Assembly (NCBI RefSeq): GCF_044762655.1
Contig: NZ_JBIWER010000005.1
Location: 227,493 to 291,492 of the forward strand
Direction of reading: 5' to 3'
DNA length: 64,000 nt
Source: Psychrobacillus sp044762655
Lineage (GTDB): Bacteria; Bacillota; Bacilli; Bacillales_A; Planococcaceae
Shown piece by piece: positions 35,291 through 43,139 of this stretch. The notes below the pieces were generated by a model. That model did no database searches. It saw only the letters and a list, made by a program, of their open reading frames with translations, and was not told the origin of the DNA. Each line of letters opens with the position of its first letter. The stretch's first letter is position 1. A program made the position numbers and the translations under genes.

Positions 35291-35331
35291 ATAAAAAAGC
35301 GCATTACCCATCTAGAGGTAATGCGCTTTAA
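35291..35331 (-). terminator. attenuator-type terminator in the bmrCD leader
   Basis: On the minus strand AAGCGCATTACC and GGTAATGCGCTT form a 12-bp stem with a 7-base loop, followed by TTTTTT. It lies between the leader peptide ORF and bmrC with no gene ending before it, so it must act inside the leader. Confidence 0.8.
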
Positions 35332-35374
35332 TAGTAGACAATACAATACGAATACGTAAATGTCTGTTATTAAA

Positions 35375-35443
35375 TCATTTCCGGTCTAATGGTAGGTATG
35401 AAAAACTTATTGTGTAATTAGCTTTGTCTTTTAAACGAATCAT
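35375..35443 (-). CDS. 22-residue leader peptide of bmrCD
   Basis: ATG nine bases after GGAGG opens a 22-codon frame (MIRLKDKANYTISFSYLPLDRK) that stops about 45 bases before the attenuator stem. It is the first ORF after the promoter at 35482-35511. In B. subtilis, the leader peptide BmrB controls bmrCD by ribosome-mediated attenuation in response to translation inhibitors. This much shorter peptide probably plays the same part (inference from position and architecture). Confidence 0.65.
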   Translation of the reverse strand: MIRLKDKANYTISFSYLPLDRK

Positions 35444-35481
35444 TTTGTCATACCTCCATTTCCATTTTTTTGTGTATATTA

Positions 35482-35511
35482 ACAGTAGCATACTGAAAAT
35501 TTAATTGTCAA
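35482..35511 (-). promoter_or_regulatory. promoter of the bmrCD leader
   Basis: On the minus strand TTGACA is followed after 18 bp by TACTGT, with TG one base before the -10. Transcription would begin near 35475, giving a leader of about 335 bases before bmrC. Confidence 0.55.
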
Positions 35512-35525
35512 TACTTTTTGAATTT

Positions 35526-36683
35526 TTATAAAGCATGAACAATTGCACCTAATAAAACACTTACGATTACGACTTTAAATGGCGCTAATTTATAGACGAC
35601 TAAAAGAGTAAATGTCACTAATACAATAACAAAATCAATCGGACTCTTCACTGCACTCGTGAATACTGGATCATAAAGTGCTGCAAGAAGAATTCCTACA
35701 ACAGCTGCATTAACTCCCTTTAAAGCAGCTTGGATCCCTTTTTTAGAACGAATAATAGACCAAAAGGGCAATGTTCCAATGACCAACAAAAAGGATGGTA
35801 AAAACATGGCAACCACAGCTAATAATGCTCCGCCTGTTCCAGCAGTTATTTGTCCTAAAAAACCAGCTATTGTGAATAATGGACCAGGCACTGCCTGTGC
35901 CGCTCCATATCCTGTAAGGAACATATCTGCAGATACATCTACCTCTTTTTGCAGCATTGGTAATACAACATGCCCACCACCAAACACAATCGATCCAACC
36001 CGATAATATGTATCAAAAATAGTATAATAGACAGATTGTACAAAAGGCTTTAGCAAAGGTAGCAAAACGAGTAACAGAAAAAACAGACTCCAGCTAATTA
36101 TTCCCGTTTTTTTCCCGAAGCTAAGCTTCATCTCTGGAGCAGCCTCTATTGTTTCATTTTTAAAATAAATATAACCAAAAATGCCGGCTGTAATAATAAT
36201 TGCTATTTGTCCAATCGCGGTAGGAATAAGCAATGTGAGTATAGCGCATGCTATGGCAATAGAAATCCTTATATGATCTGGTGCTAATGATTTTTGCATT
36301 CCCATTAATGCATGCGCTACAACAGCTACAGCTACTATCTTTAAGCCCTGGATCCATCCGCTATCAAAAGAACCCGAACCCGATATAACTGCAGCAAATA
36401 GCATTAAAAGAATTACAGAGGGCATCGTAAAACCTAGCCAAGAAATAATACCTCCTAGTATTCCACCTCTTAATAAGCCTATAGAAATTCCTACTTGAGA
36501 GGATGCTGGTCCAGGTAAAAACTGGCACAATGCAACGATATCTGCATACAATTTGTCGTCTAACCATTTTCTTTTTTCCACATACTCATCGCGAAAATAA
36601 CCTATATGTGCAGCTGGTCCCCCAAAGGATGTTAAACCTAGCTTAGTAGACGCTTTTAATATTTCTATATATTTATTTTTCAT
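35526..36683 (-). CDS. chromate transporter family protein (ChrA/CHR)
   Basis: 385 residues with two homologous CHR halves. The first begins STKLGLTSFGGPAAHIGYF (about residues 12-30) and contains ALCQFLPGPASSQVGISIG. The second contains YRVGSIVFGGGHVVLPML and GAAQAVPGPLFTIAGFLG around residues 230-275. Two-domain CHR proteins export chromate by proton antiport in some bacteria; in others their natural substrate is not known. The ATG six bases after GGAGG is used instead of an upstream TTG. Confidence 0.85.
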   Translation of the reverse strand: MKNKYIEILKASTKLGLTSFGGPAAHIGYFRDEYVEKRKWLDDKLYADIVALCQFLPGPASSQVGISIGLLRGGILGGIISWLGFTMPSVILLMLFAAVISGSGSFDSGWIQGLKIVAVAVVAHALMGMQKSLAPDHIRISIAIACAILTLLIPTAIGQIAIIITAGIFGYIYFKNETIEAAPEMKLSFGKKTGIISWSLFFLLLVLLPLLKPFVQSVYYTIFDTYYRVGSIVFGGGHVVLPMLQKEVDVSADMFLTGYGAAQAVPGPLFTIAGFLGQITAGTGGALLAVVAMFLPSFLLVIGTLPFWSIIRSKKGIQAALKGVNAAVVGILLAALYDPVFTSAVKSPIDFVIVLVTFTLLVVYKLAPFKVVIVSVLLGAIVHAL

Positions 36684-36852
36684 CAGGAGCCTCCACAATA
36701 ATATTAATCTCTATTATCTAATATTCTTCATCGCAGTGATATTAAGCTTTTGTAAAAATTGATAATGGAATATATGCATTTAAAGTAGAAAGATTTGTAA
36801 TTTCATTTTATATATTTTATTATTAAACGTATAAACTATTTTTTAGAAAACA

Positions 36853-36908
36853 GGAGGTGTACACTTTGTCTTACCCCTCATTTGGGTTAGGGACAAAGTA
36901 ATTATTTG
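36853..36908 (+). promoter_or_regulatory. Shine-Dalgarno, hairpin and TTG start of the CorC-type gene
   Basis: A strong AGGAGGTG (36852-36859) is 48 bases from the TTG start, too far for direct use. Between them ACTTTGTC (36863-36870) pairs with GACAAAGT (36892-36899), with an inner ACCC/GGGT stem. Folding this hairpin would leave about 11 bases between GGAGG and the TTG. Alternatively, the site serves an 11-codon ORF starting at TTG 36866 and ending at TAA 36899-36901, four bases before the gene start. Confidence 0.6.
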
Positions 36909-38243
36909 GACATAGCCATACGATTGACAGCGTTTGCTGTCTTAATCGCATTCACTGCATTTTTCGTTGCGAGTGAGTTTGCAATTGTAAAAGTAAGAAC
37001 TACAAGAATTGATCAGCTTATAGCTGAAGGGAACACTAAGGCGATAGATGCCAAAAAAGTAGTTTCCAATCTGGATGAATATCTTTCTGCATGTCAGCTC
37101 GGAATCACCATAACAGCTTTAGGGTTAGGTTGGCTCGGAGAACCGACGATAGAACGGATTCTACATCCGGCATTTAATTATTTTGAGCTCCCAGAGAGTG
37201 TTGCCTCTTTACTTTCATTTATTATTGCATTCTCTCTTGTAACGTATATTCATGTAGTCGTAGGAGAGTTAACACCAAAGACATTCGCCATTCAAAGGTC
37301 CGAACAAATTACGTTAGCTGTAGCAAAACCGCTTATCATTTTTGATAAACTTATGTACCCAGTAATTCATGGGATGAATGGTTCCGCACGATTCTTAGCA
37401 ACTAAAGTACTTGGTTTAGATGCGGTATCAGAGTCAGAGGTAGCCCATTCCGAAGAAGAGCTTCGTATGATTCTTTCCGAGAGTTTTAAAGGCGGAGAGA
37501 TTAACCAAGCGGAGTACAAATACGTAAACAAGATTTTCGAATTTGATGATCGTATTGCCAAAGAAATCATGGTTCCACGTACAGAGATAACTTCAATCGA
37601 TAAAGATTTTACGTTAGATGAAGTATTTCAGCTTATCGGAGTCGAGCAGTTTACGAGATATCCAGTAACTGATGGAGATAAAGACCATATTATTGGACTT
37701 GTTAATATGAAAAACTTATTAACCGCATATATTAAAGACCCTACAAATGCGACTACTCCAGTTAGCGATTATATGCAACCAATTATCCGTGTTATTGAGA
37801 ATATGCCAATCGCCGATCTATTACTTAAGATTCAACGTGAACGTATCCATATGGCAATCTTAATGGATGAATACGGTGGAACATCTGGACTTGTAACTAT
37901 TGAAGATATTATCGAAGAAATCGTAGGGGATATTCGGGATGAGTTCGATACCGATGAACTTCCAGAAGTTCAAAAGTTAGCGGAGAATCATTATATTGTC
38001 GATGCGAAAATGTTAATCGAAAACGTAAACGACTTACTAAGTATAGATATCGACGAAGAGGATATAGATACTATAGGAGGTTGGTTTATGACCAAAAGCT
38101 ATGAAACCGTAAAAGGTGAAAAAATTCTAGAACAAGGCTTTGAGTTCATGATTAAAGAGATTGATGGGCATCATATTCAATACCTAGAGATCATTAAAAG
38201 TGAGCCGCTTGTTGAAGAACCTGAACCTATAGAAGAACAATAA
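36906..38243 (+). CDS. CNNM/CorC (hemolysin family) transporter
   Basis: A 445-residue protein with an N-terminal DUF21/CNNM membrane domain of about four helices (residues 1-180, containing LGLGWLGEPTIERIL and VGELTPKTFAIQ), a CBS pair (about 200-330, MVPRTEITSID and ILMDEYGGTSGLVTIEDIIEEIVGDI) and a C-terminal CorC/HlyC domain. Members such as B. subtilis MpfA move Mg2+; the hemolysin label is historical. The TTG start has an in-frame stop (TAG at 36888) upstream and an unusual leader with a hairpin between the ribosome site and the start. Confidence 0.87.
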   Translation: MDIAIRLTAFAVLIAFTAFFVASEFAIVKVRTTRIDQLIAEGNTKAIDAKKVVSNLDEYLSACQLGITITALGLGWLGEPTIERILHPAFNYFELPESVASLLSFIIAFSLVTYIHVVVGELTPKTFAIQRSEQITLAVAKPLIIFDKLMYPVIHGMNGSARFLATKVLGLDAVSESEVAHSEEELRMILSESFKGGEINQAEYKYVNKIFEFDDRIAKEIMVPRTEITSIDKDFTLDEVFQLIGVEQFTRYPVTDGDKDHIIGLVNMKNLLTAYIKDPTNATTPVSDYMQPIIRVIENMPIADLLLKIQRERIHMAILMDEYGGTSGLVTIEDIIEEIVGDIRDEFDTDELPEVQKLAENHYIVDAKMLIENVNDLLSIDIDEEDIDTIGGWFMTKSYETVKGEKILEQGFEFMIKEIDGHHIQYLEIIKSEPLVEEPEPIEEQ

Positions 38244-38257
38244 AATCCATTATAGAT

Positions 38258-38290
38258 AACAAAAACGACTCTCATTTGAGGGTCGTTTTC
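38258..38290 (+). terminator. terminator of the CorC-type gene
   Basis: AAAACGAC-T-CTC and GAG-G-GTCGTTTT form the stem with an ATTT loop and a short T run. Confidence 0.7.
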
Positions 38291-38323
38291 CTATGTCTAT
38301 AATTGTTGAAATGAGGAAACAAT

Positions 38324-39208
38324 GTGGAGCTTTATACAAACTTAAGAGAAGGGGAAAAAGGTGCTTGGATAAGTATTACCATTTATCTATTATTAAGCAC
38401 ACTTAAGCTAACCATTGGTATAGTTGGTTCCTCCGAGGCCTTAAAAGCAGATGGTCTAAATAACTTTACAGATATCATTGCCTCTGTCGCTATACTAATC
38501 GGACTGCGTATTTCTCAAAAGCCACCAGATAGTCATCATCAATATGGACATTTACGTGCGGAAACCATTGCTTCCCTCGTTGCTGCATTTATCATGGCAT
38601 TTATCGGAATCCAAGTACTTATTCAAGCAATACAACATATTGCTACTCCTATCAAGGAGACTCCTTCACTTTTAACCGCAGTTGTTGGGCTAGTTAGTGC
38701 TATTATCATGTACATTGTCTATCGATATAATTTGCGGCTTAGTAACCGTATTAATAGTGCTGCCTTAAAAGCTGCTGCTTATGATAATCGATCTGATGCA
38801 TTAGTCAGTATCGGTGCAACCATCGGGATTGTCGGATCTATTTTGGGCTTTCCAATTTTAGACGGATTAACTGCCCTGTTAGTCGGTATAATCATTATTT
38901 ATACCGCTTATACTATTTTTCATGATGCTGCTTATACACTTTCTGATGGTTTCAATGTGGAGGAAGCGGAATCCCTATCTACAATAGTAAGAATGGTCAA
39001 GGGTGTCGATGAGTTAAAGGATTTTAAAGCAAGAATGCATGGGAATTTGATGTTTGTAGATATTACCGTAACCGTAGACCCTAATTTGAATGTGGTCAAT
39101 AGCCATCGCATCACAGAAGAAATAGAACAACGAATTATGAAGGTCAAGCCGTTTTCCGTGGTATTGGTACATATTGAACCTAATATGGACATGTTTGCTG
39201 AAAAGTAA
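38324..39208 (+). CDS. cation diffusion facilitator, Mn-type exporter
   Basis: A 294-residue CDF protein with six membrane helices and a C-terminal cytosolic ferredoxin-like domain (about residues 205-290). The metal site shows N-x3-D in helix 2 (NNFTD) and D-x3-D in helix 5 (DNRSD), the combination associated with Mn2+-transporting CDFs such as B. subtilis MneP and MneS. A His-rich stretch SHHQYGH follows helix 2. It probably exports excess Mn2+ by proton exchange (inference). GTG start after GAGG. Confidence 0.82.
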   Translation: MELYTNLREGEKGAWISITIYLLLSTLKLTIGIVGSSEALKADGLNNFTDIIASVAILIGLRISQKPPDSHHQYGHLRAETIASLVAAFIMAFIGIQVLIQAIQHIATPIKETPSLLTAVVGLVSAIIMYIVYRYNLRLSNRINSAALKAAAYDNRSDALVSIGATIGIVGSILGFPILDGLTALLVGIIIIYTAYTIFHDAAYTLSDGFNVEEAESLSTIVRMVKGVDELKDFKARMHGNLMFVDITVTVDPNLNVVNSHRITEEIEQRIMKVKPFSVVLVHIEPNMDMFAEK

Positions 39209-39221
39209 GTAGTTTTTGTGG

Positions 39222-39389
39222 TCGAGCGATTTTTAGGGCTAGTCGAGCGATTATTGGAGTCCATCGATCGATTTTTGGTGTCCATCGATCGATTAGGAGG
39301 AACTATTGATTATTACGCAACATTCTTCAGCTTACTTGCAACTTTCCAATGCGTTTGCGCAACGTTCAATTCGATATGCGCAACTTTTT
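39222..39389. repeat. array of eight 21-bp units
   Basis: Eight units lie at exact 21-bp spacing from 39222. Units 1-4 start TCGAGCGATT or TCGATCGATT (39222, 39243, 39264, 39285). Units 5-8 share CGCAAC or TGCAAC at a fixed place (39316, 39337, 39358, 39379). The sequence drifts along the array while the period stays constant. It lies between the convergent ends of the CDF gene and yhcZ. Confidence 0.8.
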
Positions 39390-39440
39390 AAGGTTTCTAT
39401 CTTATTCGCGAACAAGTTCTAGTAGGTTAATGGTCTACAT

Positions 39441-39489
39441 TAAAAAAAAGCACGGTGGATCGCATAGTCTTTGCGATCCACCGTGCTTC
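39441..39489 (-). terminator. terminator of yhcYZ
   Basis: AAGCACGGTGGATCGCA and TGCGATCCACCGTGCTT form a perfect 17-bp stem with a 6-base loop. On the minus strand it is followed by eight T residues and overlaps the yhcZ stop region. Confidence 0.88.
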
Positions 39490-39490
39490 T

Positions 39491-40138
39491 TCATTGTCCA
39501 CTCGGCTCTGTTAAACCGTGCTTTACTGCATAAAGAGCTGCTTGTGTACGGTCTTGAACATGAAGCTTGGCAAATATATTGGAAATATGTGTTTTTACTG
39601 TTTTTTCGGTAACAAACAAAGATGAAGCTATTTCTCTATTACTTTTCCCTTTTGTCAATTCGGATAGTACATCCTGCTCCCTAGGAGTTAACGGATGTTC
39701 TTCGTGTGGACTTAGTACCACTGGCTCCCACTCTTTCTCTAACTGAGTTGTCGCATCTGGATGTAGCGTATTTTCTCCACGCATTAGCTTTCGAATGGCG
39801 TCTGCCAAGTCATCTGGTTCTATATCCTTCAGTTGATAGCCAGCTGCACCCGCTTTTAAAGCTGGAATAACATGGTCTCGATCTGAAAAACTAGTGAGCA
39901 TTAATATTTGAATTTCAGGATACGTATCCTTTATGCGTTTCGTTGCTTCTATTCCATCCATTACGGGCATGACCAAATCCATTAATATGACATCGGGATT
40001 CAAGCTTGTTGTTAGCTCTACAGCTTCTTTTCCATTGGTAGCCTCGCCTACAATATCCATGTCCTTTTGTGTTTTTAGAAAAAACATTAACCCTCTTCTT
40101 ACTACATGATGATCATCTGCAATTAGTACACGTATCAT
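39491..40138 (-). CDS. yhcZ: NarL/LuxR-type response regulator YhcZ
   Basis: 215 residues. Receiver domain about residues 1-120, with the acidic pair DD near 8-9, the phospho-acceptor Asp in VILMDLVMP near 55 and Lys in YQLKDI near 105. A C-terminal LuxR helix-turn-helix (LTPREQDVLSELTKGKSNRE ... TEKTVKTHISNIFAKL) covers about residues 148-210. It lies 12 bp downstream of its kinase gene. B. subtilis YhcZ and S. aureus AirR are similar; target genes are not visible here. Confidence 0.9.
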   Translation of the reverse strand: MIRVLIADDHHVVRRGLMFFLKTQKDMDIVGEATNGKEAVELTTSLNPDVILMDLVMPVMDGIEATKRIKDTYPEIQILMLTSFSDRDHVIPALKAGAAGYQLKDIEPDDLADAIRKLMRGENTLHPDATTQLEKEWEPVVLSPHEEHPLTPREQDVLSELTKGKSNREIASSLFVTEKTVKTHISNIFAKLHVQDRTQAALYAVKHGLTEPSGQ

Positions 40139-40150
40139 AATAACTCCCTC

Positions 40151-41266
40151 CTAGTAAGGCAATCTTACTAATATCTCTGTTCCTTTTCCCCATTCTGTTA
40201 CCCAATCGACGGTTCCTCCAACAAAATTTGCTCGATCTTTCATGCTTTGGAGACCGATTGAGCGCAGTTTTTTAGGTTCTTTCATATGAAACCCACAGCC
40301 CTCGTCTTTTACAACTAACAAAACATCTGTAGAAGTAACTGTTAGATATAGTTCAGCTTTGAGTACACCAGCATGCTTTCGAATATTATTTAGTGCTTCC
40401 TGAGCAATTCGAAACAGTGTTTCTTCAATGATAGTCGGTAGGTTAATGACCCCTTTTACCTTCACATTCAATGAAAGTCCCAAAATTTCTCCATAGCCTT
40501 TCAGACCTTCAATAATTCCTGATTCCAATCCTTTTGGTCGCAGCTGCCAAATGAGTGCACGCATTTCTGTTAATGCTTCCTGAGTTAAATATTGTATTTC
40601 TTTAAATGTATTTTTTATCTCCTCTTGCTCTGTCATTTCAACTCCGCCGCGAGCAGTTAACGTAACCGAAAATAATAATTGGTTTACCGAATCATGTAAA
40701 TCTCGTGCAAGCCGATTTCGCTCCTGTACTAGGGCTACCTGCTGCTCCTGTCTAGTGAGTAATATTCGCTTGATAGCTGAACCAATTTGAAAGGCTACAG
40801 ATTCCAATAAGGCAAGCTCTCCATCTGAAAACCTTATCGTGTCTGGTGTCGCGACATTTAATAGTCCGAAGCTTTCCTGACCTGATTGTAAAGGTACTGT
40901 TGCATGATGCGTAATTCCACCACTATCTTCATTACTCATCTTTCTTGCATTGACTATTCGTTTACATTCAATGATATTCGAAGCTTTTTTTAGCTCCCCT
41001 TTTTGAAACCTAGTAACACACCAGCAGCCGCCTTTTTGCAAATATCTGCAATCATTTTGCTTTAGTGCGTTCGGCAAATTTTCGTGTGCAATTAGCTGTT
41101 GCTTTCCTTTTTCATCAATAAAAAAGATCCAACCCGTTTCAAATAATGTACCTTCTAATAGTTTTTGCAAAGCACCTTGTAGCATTTTTTCCATTTCTGT
41201 TTCTTCATTTAATAATTCCGCTATTTCTTTTAGTAATTCAATGTTCGAGAGTTCATTTGATTGCAT
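40151..41266 (-). CDS. yhcY: GAF-domain sensor histidine kinase YhcY
   Basis: 371 residues, no membrane segment. GAF domain about residues 10-165; HisKA_3 phosphoacceptor LARDLHDSVNQLLFS near 195; HATPase (LFRIAQEALNNIRKHA, DEGCGFH, GLQSMKDRA) to the end. Four cysteines, C73, C81, C83 and C101 (DCRYLQKGGCWC ... IIECKRI), sit in the GAF region in the pattern seen in AirS-type kinases, where cysteines hold a redox-sensitive Fe-S cluster. The start is the ATG after TTGGAGGAG. It forms a two-gene unit with yhcZ. Confidence 0.87.
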   Translation of the reverse strand: MQSNELSNIELLKEIAELLNEETEMEKMLQGALQKLLEGTLFETGWIFFIDEKGKQQLIAHENLPNALKQNDCRYLQKGGCWCVTRFQKGELKKASNIIECKRIVNARKMSNEDSGGITHHATVPLQSGQESFGLLNVATPDTIRFSDGELALLESVAFQIGSAIKRILLTRQEQQVALVQERNRLARDLHDSVNQLLFSVTLTARGGVEMTEQEEIKNTFKEIQYLTQEALTEMRALIWQLRPKGLESGIIEGLKGYGEILGLSLNVKVKGVINLPTIIEETLFRIAQEALNNIRKHAGVLKAELYLTVTSTDVLLVVKDEGCGFHMKEPKKLRSIGLQSMKDRANFVGGTVDWVTEWGKGTEILVRLPY

Positions 41267-41357
41267 GTAAACTCCTCCAAATATATAATTCATCTATTTC
41301 CATATTATCACTTATCCACTATTCACTGTAGGATCTGGTTATCATACTTTTGACCGA

Positions 41358-41392
41358 AAAAAAACAGGAAAAGCAAGTTTACTTTTCCTGTT
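41358..41392 (-). terminator. terminator of yhcX-pgcA
   Basis: AACAGGAAAAG and CTTTTCCTGTT form an 11-bp stem. On the minus strand it is followed by a T run, just past the pgcA stop. Confidence 0.85.
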
Positions 41393-41398
41393 TCTCTA

Positions 41399-43120
41399 TT
41401 AATCTACTAAGTATTGATTCATCTTCAAAGAAAAATCATTTTGTAGGGCTTGTAGTTTTTCTGAGCTTTCTGCTTCTGATCCACTAAGCACCCCATAGTA
41501 ATATTTAATCTTAGGCTCGGTTCCACTTGGTCTTACACAAACCCATGAACCGTCTGATAGGAAGTACTTAATAACATTCGATTTTGGCAGGAATATTTCC
41601 TCTGTTTCTCGTCCATCCGTAAATGTTCTTACGGAATGCAAGTAATCCTCTTGAGAAAGAACACTAATTCCTGCAATTTCTGTAATAGTATTTGTACGAA
41701 GCTGTTTTAGTAAGTTTTGAATTGCATTTACTCCACTTACCCCTTTTTTCGTAACAGATTGAAGGCCTTCTAAATAGTAACCATGTCTTTCATATAACTG
41801 AGTTAATACTTCGAGAAGTGTCATCCCTTGTCTTTTATAATAGGCAGCTGCTTCAATTATCGCTAAAACACTTTGTACAGCATCTTTATCACGCGCGAAA
41901 TCTTTTATCAAATAGCCATAGCTTTCCTCATAGCCAAATAAAAACTGGAATTCCTTCGTCTCTTCGTATTGTTTAATCTTTTCACCGATAAATTTGAAGC
42001 CAGTTAACACATTTTCTGTGCTTACTCCGTAATATTCTGCTATCACTCTTCCCAAATCAGAGGTAACTATTGTTTTAAACACACGTCCATTGGCTGGGAT
42101 ATTCCCTTTTTCTTTAAGCTGTGACAGCAAGTATTCAATGAGAATGGCTCCGGTTTGATTGCCTGTTAAAAGTTTGTATCCTGAAGCAGATTTAACAGCA
42201 ATTCCTACTCGATCACCATCCGGATCGACTGCTATTAAAATATCTGATTCGGTTTTTTCACCGTGCTGAATAGCGTATTCAAAGGCACTCTGCTCCTCCG
42301 GATTTGGAGATTCTACTGTAGGAAAATCTCCATCTGGCTCCATTTGCTCCTCTACATAATAAATGTGCTTGTAGCCAACCTCGTTTAATATACGTTGGAC
42401 TGTTGTTCCAGATGCCCCATGTAAAGGAGAGAATACTACCTTCAAGTTAGAAGATGGTGCGAATTCTTCGTTTTCCTGCACTGTTTTTAACGCATCCATA
42501 TAGATCTGATCTAGTCGTTCATCTAATTGAATGATTAATTGTTTGTCGGGATTTCGTTGATCGATATGAAGTGCATCCCCTGCATCATTCACATGCTCGA
42601 TAACGACTTCTGCATCCGCCAAATTTAACTGTGCCCCGTCCTCTCCGTAAACCTTGTAGCCGTTATATTCTGGTGGATTATGACTCGCTGTAATGACAAT
42701 TCCCATGAATGCATTTAAATGTCTAACGGAAAATGACAGCTGGGGTGTCGTTCTCGGCTCCATATATAAATATGCTTTAATCCCATTAGAGGCAAGTGTA
42801 TTGGCTGCTTCACGTGCAAACTCTGGAGAATACCTGCGACTATCATACGCAATGACTACCCCACGCTCCATCGCTTCTGCTCCAGCTCCTTTTATATAAG
42901 ATGCTAGTCCAGTAGTTGCTTTTCGAACAGTATATGTATTTATACGGTTCGTACCAGCTCCGATTTCGCCCCGCATCCCACCTGTTCCGAATTCTAAATC
43001 GCGGTAAAAGGCATCTTCTATTTGTTTTTCATCCTTTGCAATGAGCTGTAGATTCTCTTTCCAATTGGATTCTAGATCAGTGTAGTTATTCCACTGATCA
43101 TATAGTTGTCTATATCGCAT
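41399..43120 (-). CDS. pgcA: alpha-phosphoglucomutase
   Basis: 573 residues (B. subtilis PgcA/YhxB about 581) with the phosphohexomutase motifs: FGTGGMRGEIG at the N-terminus, active-site serine loop VITASHNPPEYNGYKVYG near residue 140, metal loop AVDPDGDRVGIAV near 300, sugar loop FGYEESYGYL near 400 and phosphate loop VRPSGTEPKIKYYYG near 515. It interconverts glucose-1- and glucose-6-phosphate, feeding UDP-glucose for wall polymers and glycolipids. The ATG after GGAGGGGAG is used; the 17-codon extension precedes it without a site. Downstream of yhcX by 19 bp. Confidence 0.93.
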   Translation of the reverse strand: MRYRQLYDQWNNYTDLESNWKENLQLIAKDEKQIEDAFYRDLEFGTGGMRGEIGAGTNRINTYTVRKATTGLASYIKGAGAEAMERGVVIAYDSRRYSPEFAREAANTLASNGIKAYLYMEPRTTPQLSFSVRHLNAFMGIVITASHNPPEYNGYKVYGEDGAQLNLADAEVVIEHVNDAGDALHIDQRNPDKQLIIQLDERLDQIYMDALKTVQENEEFAPSSNLKVVFSPLHGASGTTVQRILNEVGYKHIYYVEEQMEPDGDFPTVESPNPEEQSAFEYAIQHGEKTESDILIAVDPDGDRVGIAVKSASGYKLLTGNQTGAILIEYLLSQLKEKGNIPANGRVFKTIVTSDLGRVIAEYYGVSTENVLTGFKFIGEKIKQYEETKEFQFLFGYEESYGYLIKDFARDKDAVQSVLAIIEAAAYYKRQGMTLLEVLTQLYERHGYYLEGLQSVTKKGVSGVNAIQNLLKQLRTNTITEIAGISVLSQEDYLHSVRTFTDGRETEEIFLPKSNVIKYFLSDGSWVCVRPSGTEPKIKYYYGVLSGSEAESSEKLQALQNDFSLKMNQYLVD

Positions 43121-43139
43121 ATTTGTGAACTCCCCTCCA

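Noticed and set aside
38932..39285. Minus-strand frame with NRS-containing seven-residue repeats
   Set aside because: The peptide repeat is only the translation of the 21-bp DNA array plus antisense of the CDF gene; no ribosome site.
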